Shown here one piece after another: positions 7,217 through 15,039 of a stretch of 64,000 nucleotides of DNA. A program made the translations under genes and the position numbers. This stretch comes from Atopobium sp. ICM42b (lineage in GTDB: Bacteria; Actinomycetota; Coriobacteriia; Coriobacteriales; Atopobiaceae). Numbering within the stretch: position 1 is the stretch's first letter; each line of letters starts with the position of its first letter. The notes beneath the pieces were generated by a model that was given only the letters and a program-made list of their open reading frames with translations, did no database searches and was not told where the DNA came from. The stretch spans positions 124,001-188,000 of the forward strand of contig JDFH01000006.1 in assembly GCA_000564995.1 (NCBI GenBank). Direction: 5' to 3'.

Positions 7217-8167
7217 TTAGCCCTCGACAGGCTGTCCAAGATAAGATGCAACAGAAGTTGCAGCAATAGCACCGTCTGCTGCTGCAGTAATAATCTGACG
7301 CAGTGGCTTCTTATTGAGGTCTCCTGCGGTAAAGAGACCAGGTGTCTTAGTAGCCATACGCTCGTCAGCAAGGACATAGCCCTGCTCGTCAAGATCTACA
7401 AGGTCTGTCAGAAGCTCAGTTGAAGGAACACGACCAACTAAGACAAAGACACCAAAGCTGCCCTCATCAAAGGTCTCTGTGTGCTCTTCTCCTGTCTGGT
7501 TATTGCGGAAGGTGATGGAAGTAAGTAAATCGTTACCATCAACTGCAGTAATGCTGGTCAGATAGCGAATCTCTGTCTTAGGATTCTCCTCAAACTGCTT
7601 AATTGCAGTAGCGTTAGCTCTTAGGTGATCCTTGCGGACGATAAGAGTTACTTTGTCAGCAAAGCGAGCCAGGAACTGAGACTCCTCTACAGCGGTGTTA
7701 CCGCCGCCGATAACAAACACCTGCTTGCCGCGATAGAACATTCCGTCGCAGGTAGCGCAGTAAGAAACACCCTTGCCGGTAAATTTCTCTTCGTTGGTAA
7801 AGCCAGCGTGACGAGGGTTAGCGCCGCCAGAAACAATGACAGCCTTTGCGTGATAGGTTCCCTCAGAAGTCTCCATCACAAAGAGGTTAGTCTCTGGATC
7901 CTTAACAATAGAAAGGACATTGGCCATGACAATCTCTGCGCCGAGGTCTGTAGCCTGCTTCTGAAGAGTATCGGTAATAGTGAAGCCATCAGTGTTTGGC
8001 ATGCCAGGGTAATTCTCAACCTCAGTAGTGGTGATGACCTGGCCACCTACCGCCTGTTTCTCTAAAACAACAGTATCGAGAAGGGCGCGTTTTGCATAAA
8101 TTGCTGCTGAAAGTCCCGCAGGACCACCGCCAACAATAACAAGGTCTTTAGTAATAACGTCTGCCAT
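7217..8167 (-). CDS. trxB: Thioredoxin reductase
   Basis: The ATG at 8167 is chosen over a TTG at 8179 because GGAG lies six bases upstream. The 316-residue flavoenzyme passes electrons from NADPH through FAD and a Cys pair to thioredoxin. FAD motif GGGPAG is at 13-18, the redox-active CATC at 137-140 followed by DG, and the NADPH motif GGGNTA at 154-159. Length and order match low-molecular-weight bacterial TrxR. No thioredoxin gene is adjacent. A perfect palindrome lies about 80-100 bases upstream and may be a control site. Confidence 0.95.
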   Translation of the reverse strand: MADVITKDLVIVGGGPAGLSAAIYAKRALLDTVVLEKQAVGGQVITTTEVENYPGMPNTDGFTITDTLQKQATDLGAEIVMANVLSIVKDPETNLFVMETSEGTYHAKAVIVSGGANPRHAGFTNEEKFTGKGVSYCATCDGMFYRGKQVFVIGGGNTAVEESQFLARFADKVTLIVRKDHLRANATAIKQFEENPKTEIRYLTSITAVDGNDLLTSITFRNNQTGEEHTETFDEGSFGVFVLVGRVPSTELLTDLVDLDEQGYVLADERMATKTPGLFTAGDLNKKPLRQIITAAADGAIAATSVASYLGQPVEG

Positions 8168-8246
8168 GATTGGCTCCAATCGTATAAATCGTAACTGGCT
8201 TTGTTATACCCTACTGGTGACAATCATTATCAGTTATCTCTAAAAA

Positions 8247-8266
8247 ATAGATTGTACACAATCTAT
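8247..8266. promoter_or_regulatory. Palindrome upstream of trxB
   Basis: ATAGATTGT and ACAATCTAT are perfect reverse complements with a two-base spacer. It lacks a T-tract and lies between the permease terminator and the trxB start, so an operator is more likely than a terminator. Confidence 0.45.
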
Positions 8267-8275
8267 TCACATATG

Positions 8276-8312
8276 AAAAAAGGCGCGCCAAGACCCCCAT
8301 CTTGAACGCGCC
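8276..8312 (-). terminator. Terminator after the purine permease gene
   Basis: On the minus strand GGCGCG, an inner AAGA/TCTT helix and CGCGCC form a hairpin followed by six T (plus-strand A run 8276-8281). Confidence 0.88.
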
Positions 8313-8331
8313 TCCCCTAGTAATTTAAAAA

Positions 8332-9648
8332 CTAGTTAGCGATGATGAAGTAAGCAACAAATGCAAGCGTTGCTACCCACATCAAAGGCTTAACCTTCTT
8401 AACGTTTCCTGTTACAAGAGCAACAACAACGTAGAAAATGAAGCCAAAACCAATGCCGTCAGAGATTGAGTAAGTCATTGGAATACCAGCGATAACCATG
8501 AATGCTGGGAAGCCCTCGAGAAGATCATTCCAATCAATCTCAGTGACCTCAGACATCATCAGGAAGCCAACAAGTACCAATGCACCACAGGTAGCTGCAG
8601 AGCTGACGATAGAAATGAGAGGTGCAATGAATGCTGCTGCAATAAAGAGCAGACCGGTGAAAATAGAAGAAAGACCAGTACGACCGCCGTCAGCAGCGCC
8701 GGATGCGGACTCGATGAATGTGGTAATGGAAGAAGCACCAAAGAAACCACCTGCAGCTGCAGCAGCAGAGTCAACAATGAGGATCTGCTTGATGTCCTTA
8801 ACGTTGCCGTCCTCAGTGAGGAAGTCTCCCTGCTTAGCAATGGCCATAGCAGAACCCATGGTGTCAAAGAAGTCAGACATCATCAAAGAGAATGCAAAGA
8901 CGAGAAGAACTGGCGTTGTCAGAGCCTTAACAATACCCATAACACCAGCACTATCGGTCAAGAATGGTGCGCCAAAGGTGGAGAAATCAAGACCAGAAAC
9001 AATGCCAGTAGGGCTTGCGGTAACACCAAGAGGAATACCAGCAAGTACGGCAAGGATAATGCCGATAAGCAGGGAACCCTTAACACGAGCAGAGTAAAGA
9101 ACAACTGTTGCAACAATGGAAATTACACCAACGATAAAGGTTGGAGAGAAAATATCGCCAAGAGCAACAAGGGTGGATTCATTAGCAACGATAATACCGC
9201 TATTCTTGAGACCAATCATGGCAATAAAAAGACCTAGGCCAACAGAGATTGCGTGGCGTAGGTTTACAGGGATTGCATCCATGATTGCTTCACGAAGGCC
9301 GCAGAGAACTAAAAGAAGAATAGCAATTCCTTCAATGAAGATAACTGCCATTGATGCATGCCAATCTCCACCAGTAATTGGAGTGAGAGAGAAAGCTACA
9401 ACAGCGTTTACACCCATACCAGATGCGCAAGCAAGTGGACGGTTAGAGAACAGACCCATCAAAATGGTCATAATGCCGCCACCAAGACAGGTAGCAGTAA
9501 TAGCTGCCGAAACTGGAACTCCTGCAGCAGCGAGAAGAGCTGGGTTTACTGCAATAATGTATGCCATTGCGAGGAATGTAGTAATTCCAGCCCTAAACTC
9601 TTGAGCGGGATTACTGCCACGCTCAGCTACCTTAAAGAACTTCTCCAT
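8332..9648 (-). CDS. NCS2 family purine permease (AzgA-like adenine/guanine/hypoxanthine transporter)
   Basis: ATG at 9648 is favoured since AGGAAGG precedes it and the protein then begins MEKFFKVAERGSNPAQEFRAG, as AzgA-type permeases do. The 438-residue protein is almost wholly hydrophobic, with about 12 membrane segments. GITTFLAMAYIIAVNPALL and GASSITTFIESASGAADGGRTGL are conserved AzgA substrate-site blocks. It imports purine bases with protons and would feed apt-type salvage. It is a single gene with its own terminator. The exact base preference is not readable. Confidence 0.92.
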   Translation of the reverse strand: MEKFFKVAERGSNPAQEFRAGITTFLAMAYIIAVNPALLAAAGVPVSAAITATCLGGGIMTILMGLFSNRPLACASGMGVNAVVAFSLTPITGGDWHASMAVIFIEGIAILLLVLCGLREAIMDAIPVNLRHAISVGLGLFIAMIGLKNSGIIVANESTLVALGDIFSPTFIVGVISIVATVVLYSARVKGSLLIGIILAVLAGIPLGVTASPTGIVSGLDFSTFGAPFLTDSAGVMGIVKALTTPVLLVFAFSLMMSDFFDTMGSAMAIAKQGDFLTEDGNVKDIKQILIVDSAAAAAGGFFGASSITTFIESASGAADGGRTGLSSIFTGLLFIAAAFIAPLISIVSSAATCGALVLVGFLMMSEVTEIDWNDLLEGFPAFMVIAGIPMTYSISDGIGFGFIFYVVVALVTGNVKKVKPLMWVATLAFVAYFIIAN

Positions 9649-9719
9649 TAAGCTCTTCCTTCCTAAAGAGGCTTTTCCTTTATGCAAGCGCTGAAGCGCT
9701 CATCACCAAAATAAAAAAA

Positions 9720-10169
9720 TTATTGAACGCCGCTTGAACCAAAACCGCCTGTACCGCGATCAGTCTGATCAAGCTCATCAACTTCAATAAGCTCTACAAC
9801 AGGGACCTGTTGAATCACAAGCTGCGCGATACGCTCACCACGCTCAATGTGAATAGTTTCTTTGCTATCAAGGTTAATGGCACAAACCTTAAGCTCACCG
9901 CGATAATGAGCATCAATGAGGCCAGGAGTATTTGCCATAGAAAGGCCCTTTTTAAGTGCGAGACCGCTTCTAGGCTGAACAAATCCTGCATATCCATCAG
10001 GAATTGCGATAGCTAAACCGGTGGAAATAAGTTTGCGCTCAAAAGGAGCAAGATCAACATCTTCAGCACTTCTAAGATCTAATCCAGCGTCTCCTGTATA
10101 GGCGTACGAAGGTAGTTCAACAGTAGGATCAAGGCGTTTAATAGGTAGCTGGATGTCAAAATTGCTCAT
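9720..10169 (-). CDS. dut: dUTP pyrophosphatase (dUTPase)
   Basis: The 149-residue protein hydrolyses dUTP to dUMP and keeps uracil out of DNA. It shows the dUTPase motifs in order: [32 protein letters not shown], and the C-terminal Gly-rich [10 protein letters not shown] arm. Its ATG overlaps the nrdR stop by one base (TAATG), so the two are translated together. Both proteins govern dNTP supply, which makes the pairing sensible. Confidence 0.96.
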   Translation of the reverse strand: MSNFDIQLPIKRLDPTVELPSYAYTGDAGLDLRSAEDVDLAPFERKLISTGLAIAIPDGYAGFVQPRSGLALKKGLSMANTPGLIDAHYRGELKVCAINLDSKETIHIERGERIAQLVIQQVPVVELIEVDELDQTDRGTGGFGSSGVQ

Positions 10170-10615
10170 TAATTCAGGCTCCTTAATTCTGCGCTAAATT
10201 CATCAACATCTTTGAAGTCTCTATAGACAGAAGCAAACCTAATGTATGCAACTTTATCGAGCATAACTAGGTTTTTAAGCACAATGCTTCCAAGGTCTTC
10301 AGATTTAATCTCGTATTGACCCTTATCTCTAATCTGAGACTCAATACCATCAATAAAATGATCAAGAGAAGCAACAGAGATATCTCTCTTTACTGTTGCA
10401 GCAACAAGACCTCTCATAAGCTTCTGTCTATCAAAAGGCTCCTTGTGACCGTCTTTCTTAACAACGGTGATAGGAATCTCTTCTAAGCGCTCATAGGTTG
10501 TAAAACGAAACTTACAGGACATGCACTCGCGACGCCTTCTAATAGCATCGTTATTCTCAGATGAACGAGAATCAATAACCTTTGACTCTTCGTGACCGCA
10601 TTTTGGACAACGCAT
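10169..10615 (-). CDS. nrdR: Transcriptional repressor NrdR
   Basis: The ATG at 10615 gives MRCPKCG, the universal NrdR start, and has GGGG ahead; the longer upstream frame is not supported. In 148 residues it has a zinc ribbon with Cys3, Cys6, Cys31 and Cys34 and an ATP-cone domain from about residue 46 ([23 protein letters not shown]). NrdR senses ATP/dATP and represses ribonucleotide reductase genes. It is translationally coupled to dut. Confidence 0.96.
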   Translation of the reverse strand: MRCPKCGHEESKVIDSRSSENNDAIRRRRECMSCKFRFTTYERLEEIPITVVKKDGHKEPFDRQKLMRGLVAATVKRDISVASLDHFIDGIESQIRDKGQYEIKSEDLGSIVLKNLVMLDKVAYIRFASVYRDFKDVDEFSAELRSLN

Positions 10616-10712
10616 GGAATCCCCTTTTTTCGTATAAAAGGAAGATACCATTTTACGCAGGTATTGACTGCTATCAACACAGAATTCTGAGAGAAATTTA
10701 CATAAATATTTA

Positions 10713-11159
10713 CTATTTAGATACAGAAGGAATCTCTAAGGTTTGTCCAGCTCTTAAAAGAGAAGAATCGAGATTATTTCTTTCTCTAATCCAACTTACT
10801 TGCTGCTCTGTGGAGACGCCCTCAATTGGGTTACTCTCTGCAATTGACCACAACGTATCATTGCTCTGAACGGTAATTGTTTGTGAAGCGCTATCCATTA
10901 CAGATGTAGCAAATGAATTAAGGGCAGTTGTGCGAAGGAAGGAAACCGCAAACATCAGAATAAATGATGCGGTAACAATAAGACCTGCAATAAAAGCCTC
11001 TTTGTTGGTCAGCGTCTTTACGTAAGAGACTTCCTCACGCTGAGGTGCAACGGAACCCTTCTTTGCGCCGCCTTCAATAACCTTGAATGCAGGCTTATAA
11101 GAAGCAAGTGCTGAAGTGCCATTAACCTGATACATCTTTGACTGATACATACGCCTCAT
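10713..11159 (-). CDS. LysM membrane protein, SOS-controlled, YneA-like division inhibitor candidate
   Basis: The ATG at 11159 is chosen because GGAAGGA sits six bases upstream. The 148-residue protein has a cytoplasmic N-terminus of about 55 residues, one membrane segment (56-75, GLIVTASFILMFAVSFLR) and a LysM domain at 94-144 outside the cell. It is divergent from lexA and its promoter carries LexA boxes, the same arrangement as yneA-lexA in Bacillus, where a LysM-bearing SOS protein delays division. The N-terminal extension is longer than in YneA. The role is an inference from architecture and context. Confidence 0.75.
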   Translation of the reverse strand: MRRMYQSKMYQVNGTSALASYKPAFKVIEGGAKKGSVAPQREEVSYVKTLTNKEAFIAGLIVTASFILMFAVSFLRTTALNSFATSVMDSASQTITVQSNDTLWSIAESNPIEGVSTEQQVSWIRERNNLDSSLLRAGQTLEIPSVSK

Positions 11160-11228
11160 ATCATTTCCTTCCGTAATAGTTTTTACGGAACTAGTTATAT
11201 CTAATACACCGGACAAAAAGTCATGTCC

Positions 11229-11271
11229 GAACGTTTGTACTAATAATATGTAGTACATTTGTTCGTGTCAA
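11229..11271 (-). promoter_or_regulatory. Promoter of the LysM gene with two LexA boxes
   Basis: On the minus strand TTGACA (11266-11271) and TATTAT (11243-11248) are 17 bases apart. Box GTACATTTGTTC (11253-11264) fills the spacer and GAACGTTTGTAC (11229-11240) lies just downstream of the -10. Each matches GAAC-N4-GTTC in seven of eight positions. Confidence 0.85.
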
Positions 11272-11280
11272 GAAAAAATA

Positions 11281-11319
11281 GAACATTCGTTTGATTAATT
11301 TTTAGAACACGTGTATTAT
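11281..11319 (+). promoter_or_regulatory. lexA promoter with LexA boxes
   Basis: TTGATT (11291-11296) and TATTAT (11314-11319) are 17 bases apart. GAACATTCGTTT (11281-11292) touches the -35 and GAACACGTGTAT (11305-11316) overlaps the -10; they match GAAC-N4-GTTC at seven and six of eight positions. This is the arrangement expected for autorepression. Confidence 0.8.
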
Positions 11320-11344
11320 TACTAAAAAGAAAAAGGAGGCTCAT

Positions 11345-11998
11345 ATGCCAAAGGGCAAACTCAGCAAGCGTCAGGCAGCAATTTATGAATACATCTGTTC
11401 ATACACAGATCAACACGGCTATCCCCCTTCAGTAAGAGAGATTGGTGCTGCTGTTAATCTTGCGTCTCCTTCAACTGTCCATATGCATCTAAAGGTCCTG
11501 GAGCAGTTTGGCCTTATTGATAGAGACCCAAAGAAGCCTCGTACTATGAAGATTGTTCCCCAGGCTTCAAACACTTCTGACGCAGCAAAGCTTGCTCCCG
11601 TTACTCAAGACGTAGCTAATAATGTCATTAGTCTTCCTCTTGTAGGACGTGTTGCTGCAGGCACACCTATTCTTGCTGAGCAAAACGTTGAGGAATCTCT
11701 ATCTCTTCCAACAAGCATTGTTGGAGATTCAAGCTCTTTCATTCTTCGCGTACGTGGAGAATCAATGATTAACGCTGGTATTTTTGATGGCGATTATATT
11801 GTTGTAAAAGAGCAGCAAGATGCCCATGACGGAGAAATCGTTGTTGCTCTCATTGATGACTCTGCAACTGTTAAGACATTCTATAGAGAAAATGATCGTA
11901 TTCGTCTTCAGCCAGAAAACGATTTTATGGAGCCAATCTACGTACAGAATCCTGTTATTTTAGGTAGGGTTACTGCACTTATTAGATCAATTTCATAG
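11345..11998 (+). CDS. lexA: SOS repressor LexA
   Basis: The 217-residue protein has an N-terminal winged helix (residues 1-70, with SVREIGAAVNLASPSTVHMHLKVLE) and a C-terminal S24 autopeptidase domain. The cleavage site is Ala105-Gly106, the nucleophile Ser140 (GESM) and the general base Lys177 (ATVK). AAAGGAGG precedes the ATG. It represses SOS genes until RecA filaments trigger self-cleavage. Boxes at its own promoter, at the divergent LysM gene and at recA in this window show three targets. Confidence 0.97.
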   Translation: MPKGKLSKRQAAIYEYICSYTDQHGYPPSVREIGAAVNLASPSTVHMHLKVLEQFGLIDRDPKKPRTMKIVPQASNTSDAAKLAPVTQDVANNVISLPLVGRVAAGTPILAEQNVEESLSLPTSIVGDSSSFILRVRGESMINAGIFDGDYIVVKEQQDAHDGEIVVALIDDSATVKTFYRENDRIRLQPENDFMEPIYVQNPVILGRVTALIRSIS

Positions 11999-12005
11999 TC
12001 ATACT

Positions 12006-12770
12006 ATGGGTGTGGAATTAGAACAATCCAAAGGTAGAGTAACTTTCTTTGATACTATTCGAGGAATCTCAGTAGTATCAATGATACTGTTTCACTTTAC
12101 CTATGATTTGTTTTTTATCTCTCAAATTAAGCTTACGTGGTTTACTCCTTTAGTCATGCAAATTTGGGTGCCTTCAATTTCGTATCCTTTCATTTTTATT
12201 GCTGGCTGCATGTGTGCTTTTTCAAAAAATTCTTTTAAGCGAGCAGGGGTTTACGGTCTTGTTGCTCTTGCAATATTCGCAGCTACTACCTTTGCAAATA
12301 TTGATACTCCTATTAACTTTGGAATTTTCTTCTGCATGGCTTCATGCACCTTGGTAGAAGCTCTTATTTCACGTTTCGCTATTCCGCCCAAAGGGTATGC
12401 AGCGGCAATTCTTTTTCTTTTGTTATTTGTTATCTGCATTCCAATTTCTGCTGGTCACATTGGTATAGGTAACATAGTTTTCTCGTTACCTAAAGAGTTG
12501 TATCAAACACCGTATTTAGCCTGGGCGGGATTTCCTTCTCCATCTTTTTCATCTGGAGATTACTATCCATTGCTCCCCTATTTGTTCTTGTATGTAAGTG
12601 GAGCAGCATTTAACAGACAACTCAAGGCAGAAGGCTATCCTAACTGGATGAAAACATTTTCCCTTCCTCTTATAACAGAGATGGGAAAACATTCGCTTAT
12701 CGTTTATATTTTGCACCAACCAATTTTGCTGCTCATTGCCTTATTCGTCAGTCAGAATATCGTCCTCTGA
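12006..12770 (+). CDS. DUF1624/HGSNAT-like membrane protein
   Basis: The 254-residue protein begins KGRVTFFDTIRGISVVSMILFHFTYDLFF, the characteristic DUF1624 (heparan-alpha-glucosaminide N-acetyltransferase catalytic-like) motif with an R-G and an H in the first membrane segment. It has about seven hydrophobic segments. It starts seven bases after lexA with no terminator between, so it is probably cotranscribed with lexA. Its last 30 bases overlap the convergent hflX gene. An acyl-transfer role at the membrane is suggested by the family but not shown. Confidence 0.8.
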   Translation: MGVELEQSKGRVTFFDTIRGISVVSMILFHFTYDLFFISQIKLTWFTPLVMQIWVPSISYPFIFIAGCMCAFSKNSFKRAGVYGLVALAIFAATTFANIDTPINFGIFFCMASCTLVEALISRFAIPPKGYAAAILFLLLFVICIPISAGHIGIGNIVFSLPKELYQTPYLAWAGFPSPSFSSGDYYPLLPYLFLYVSGAAFNRQLKAEGYPNWMKTFSLPLITEMGKHSLIVYILHQPILLLIALFVSQNIVL

Positions 12771-14054
12771 CACCACATAAGGCTCTAAAAGTGCCTGCAT
12801 ATAGGTGTCGGCTTTAACTGACAATAAAAGACCTTCAGCAACGTATTGCTCGTGTAGAAGCTGACATCTCTCGTGAACGGACTTAACAAGAGCGCCTTTG
12901 TTAAACGGGATAAGTGCACTAACCACCTTATCACCAGCGCTAGCTATCTCCTGAATTTTATGGAGAAGACCATTAATGCCCGTGCCTTCTTGTGCAGAAA
13001 TAAATACAGCGTCTGGGTAGAGCGCTTTGAGCATTTGAAGTTCTTGCTCAGAAAGTAAATCAACCTTGTTAAGAACAAGAATTTGATCGCTTTTATCAGC
13101 CTCAATATCTTTCAAAATACTACGAACAACTGCGATTTCTTTAGAGAGATTCTTGTCAGTTGCATCAGCTACCAGCAGCAGAAGATCAGCTTCTTGAGCT
13201 TCAACCAGTGTAGATTTAAAGGACTCAATCAGATTTGTTGGAAGCTTTTGAATAAATCCAACAGTATCGGTCAGAACAATTTTTCTTCCTTCATCAAGAG
13301 AAAGTGCTCTGGTAGTTGGATCAAGAGTTGCAAAGAGCTCGTCTTTTGCGTATACATCTGCTCCAGTTAACTGATTCAGAAGCGTTGATTTACCGGCGTT
13401 GGTATAGCCAACCAGAGAGACGCTGAACGTTCCAGAATTCCATCTGGACTTAGACTGAACTTCTCGCCGTTGACCAAGCTGTTTGAGCTCATTTTTAAGA
13501 GTTGAAATACGCTTTCTAATAAGACGACGGTCAACCTCAAGCTGACTCTCACCCTGGCCAAAGCGACTACCAATACCACCGCGAGTTTGCTCGCCCACCA
13601 GGTGACTCCACATGCCGCGGAGCCTTGGAAGTACGTACTGAAGCTGTGCGAGCTGCACCTGAAGACGGCCCTCTTTGGTACGTGCATGAATACCAAAAAT
13701 ATCAAGAATAAGCGCTGTTCGGTCTATGACTTTAACAGGCTCGCCAAGCAATTTTTCTAGATTAGATTGCTGAGACGGCGTGAGCTCATCATCAAAGATG
13801 ACCACGTCAGTGCTAGTGTTTCTTACCAGGGAAACAAGCTCTTCCGTTTTGCCCTTGCCGATAAACGTTTTTGGAATGGGTGAGTCAAGTTTCTGTGTTA
13901 AACGCATAAAGACTTCAGCACCATCGGTTTGTGTGAGGCGCTCAAGCTCGTCCATTGATTCTTCAAGCGACCAATCGCTTTTACCACAATCAACGCCTAC
14001 AAGAATTGCTCGTTCAACTTTAGGAGCGGTATCAAATGGAACAAAACGACCCAT
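12741..14054 (-). CDS. hflX: Ribosome-associated GTPase HflX
   Basis: The 437-residue protein has the HflX N-terminal domain with the Gly-rich GKGKTEEL and the LTPSQQSNLEKLLGEPVKVIDRTALILDIFGIHARTKEGRLQVQLAQL segment, then a GTPase domain with G1 GYTNAGKST, G3 DTVGF and G4 NKVD. HflX splits stalled ribosomes. It follows miaA in the same direction, as in many bacteria. Its 3' end overlaps the convergent DUF1624 gene by 30 bases, so there is no room for a separate terminator. Confidence 0.95.
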   Translation of the reverse strand: MGRFVPFDTAPKVERAILVGVDCGKSDWSLEESMDELERLTQTDGAEVFMRLTQKLDSPIPKTFIGKGKTEELVSLVRNTSTDVVIFDDELTPSQQSNLEKLLGEPVKVIDRTALILDIFGIHARTKEGRLQVQLAQLQYVLPRLRGMWSHLVGEQTRGGIGSRFGQGESQLEVDRRLIRKRISTLKNELKQLGQRREVQSKSRWNSGTFSVSLVGYTNAGKSTLLNQLTGADVYAKDELFATLDPTTRALSLDEGRKIVLTDTVGFIQKLPTNLIESFKSTLVEAQEADLLLLVADATDKNLSKEIAVVRSILKDIEADKSDQILVLNKVDLLSEQELQMLKALYPDAVFISAQEGTGINGLLHKIQEIASAGDKVVSALIPFNKGALVKSVHERCQLLHEQYVAEGLLLSVKADTYMQALLEPYVVSEDDILTDE

Positions 14055-14100
14055 AAACTCCCCATCTAAGACAAGGTAAATACATTAGTTTTGATGCGTC

Positions 14101-15039
14101 TTACTGGCATTGTACGTCAAAATGCTGTGCAAGAATCAGCTTGAGGGCTTCCTCAGGCGAAAGCTGATCCATATCAAGCCACCTGACTCGGCCATCTCGT
14201 TTAAGCCAAGAAATCTGGCGCTTAGCATACTGCCTGGTGTGCTGCTTAATAAGCTCACATGTTTGCTCAAGCGGCTGCTCGCCGGCAAAATACGCAAAGA
14301 ACTCTTTGTAGCCAATAGCCTGACCAGCCGTGCAATTCTCGGAGAGACCGGCCTCAATAAGCGCCTGAACTTCTTCAACAAGCCCCTGCTCAAACATAAG
14401 ATCTACTCGCTGGTTAATTCGCTCATAAAGACGCTGACGATCCATCGTAAGACCCCATATCTGGGCATCAAAGTACGGTGAATGAGCCTTTAAGCCCTCA
14501 TGATGAGTTGCATACGACTTGCCTTCTTCCAAGAGCTCTAAAGCCCTTACAACGCGTCGCACGTTATTTGGATGGATAAGTTCTGCACTTGCTGCATCTT
14601 TAGTGGCGAGAAACTCGTGTAAGCCCTCAGGTCCAAGCTCTTCTGCAAGCTTTTCAAAACGGATTCGTACAGGAGACTCAATTGACCCAGAAGGAAACTC
14701 CATCTGATCAATAATCGAATCAAGATAGAGACCGGTACCACCACAAAAGATAGGCGTTTTACCAGCATCAATGAGCTTATGAGCTTCTGCGCGCGCCGCA
14801 GTCTGGAACATCTGAACAGAATATTCTTCTGAAATGTCGGCGCAATCTACCATCAAAAGAGGAACTTCTCGCTCTTCAACGGGAGTTTTTGCAGTGCCGA
14901 TATCCATGCCACGATAGACCTGCATTGCGTCAACAGAAATGACAGAGGTCTCAAGCTTCTTGGCAACAAGCTCGGACAATGAGCTTTTGCCTGAAGCCGT
15001 GGGACCTACAATACAGATTACCGAGCCATGAGAGCTCAT
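14101..15039 (-). CDS. miaA: tRNA dimethylallyltransferase
   Basis: The 312-residue enzyme adds a dimethylallyl group to A37 of tRNAs reading UNN codons. The P-loop GPTASGKSS lies near residues 12-20, with the DAMQVYRGMDIGTAKP-like segment following and the tRNA-binding RQISWLKRDGR near the C-terminus. Its ATG overlaps the miaB stop by four bases, so MiaA (prenylation) and MiaB (methylthiolation), which act in sequence on the same base, are translationally coupled. Confidence 0.97.
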   Translation of the reverse strand: MSSHGSVICIVGPTASGKSSLSELVAKKLETSVISVDAMQVYRGMDIGTAKTPVEEREVPLLMVDCADISEEYSVQMFQTAARAEAHKLIDAGKTPIFCGGTGLYLDSIIDQMEFPSGSIESPVRIRFEKLAEELGPEGLHEFLATKDAASAELIHPNNVRRVVRALELLEEGKSYATHHEGLKAHSPYFDAQIWGLTMDRQRLYERINQRVDLMFEQGLVEEVQALIEAGLSENCTAGQAIGYKEFFAYFAGEQPLEQTCELIKQHTRQYAKRQISWLKRDGRVRWLDMDQLSPEEALKLILAQHFDVQCQ

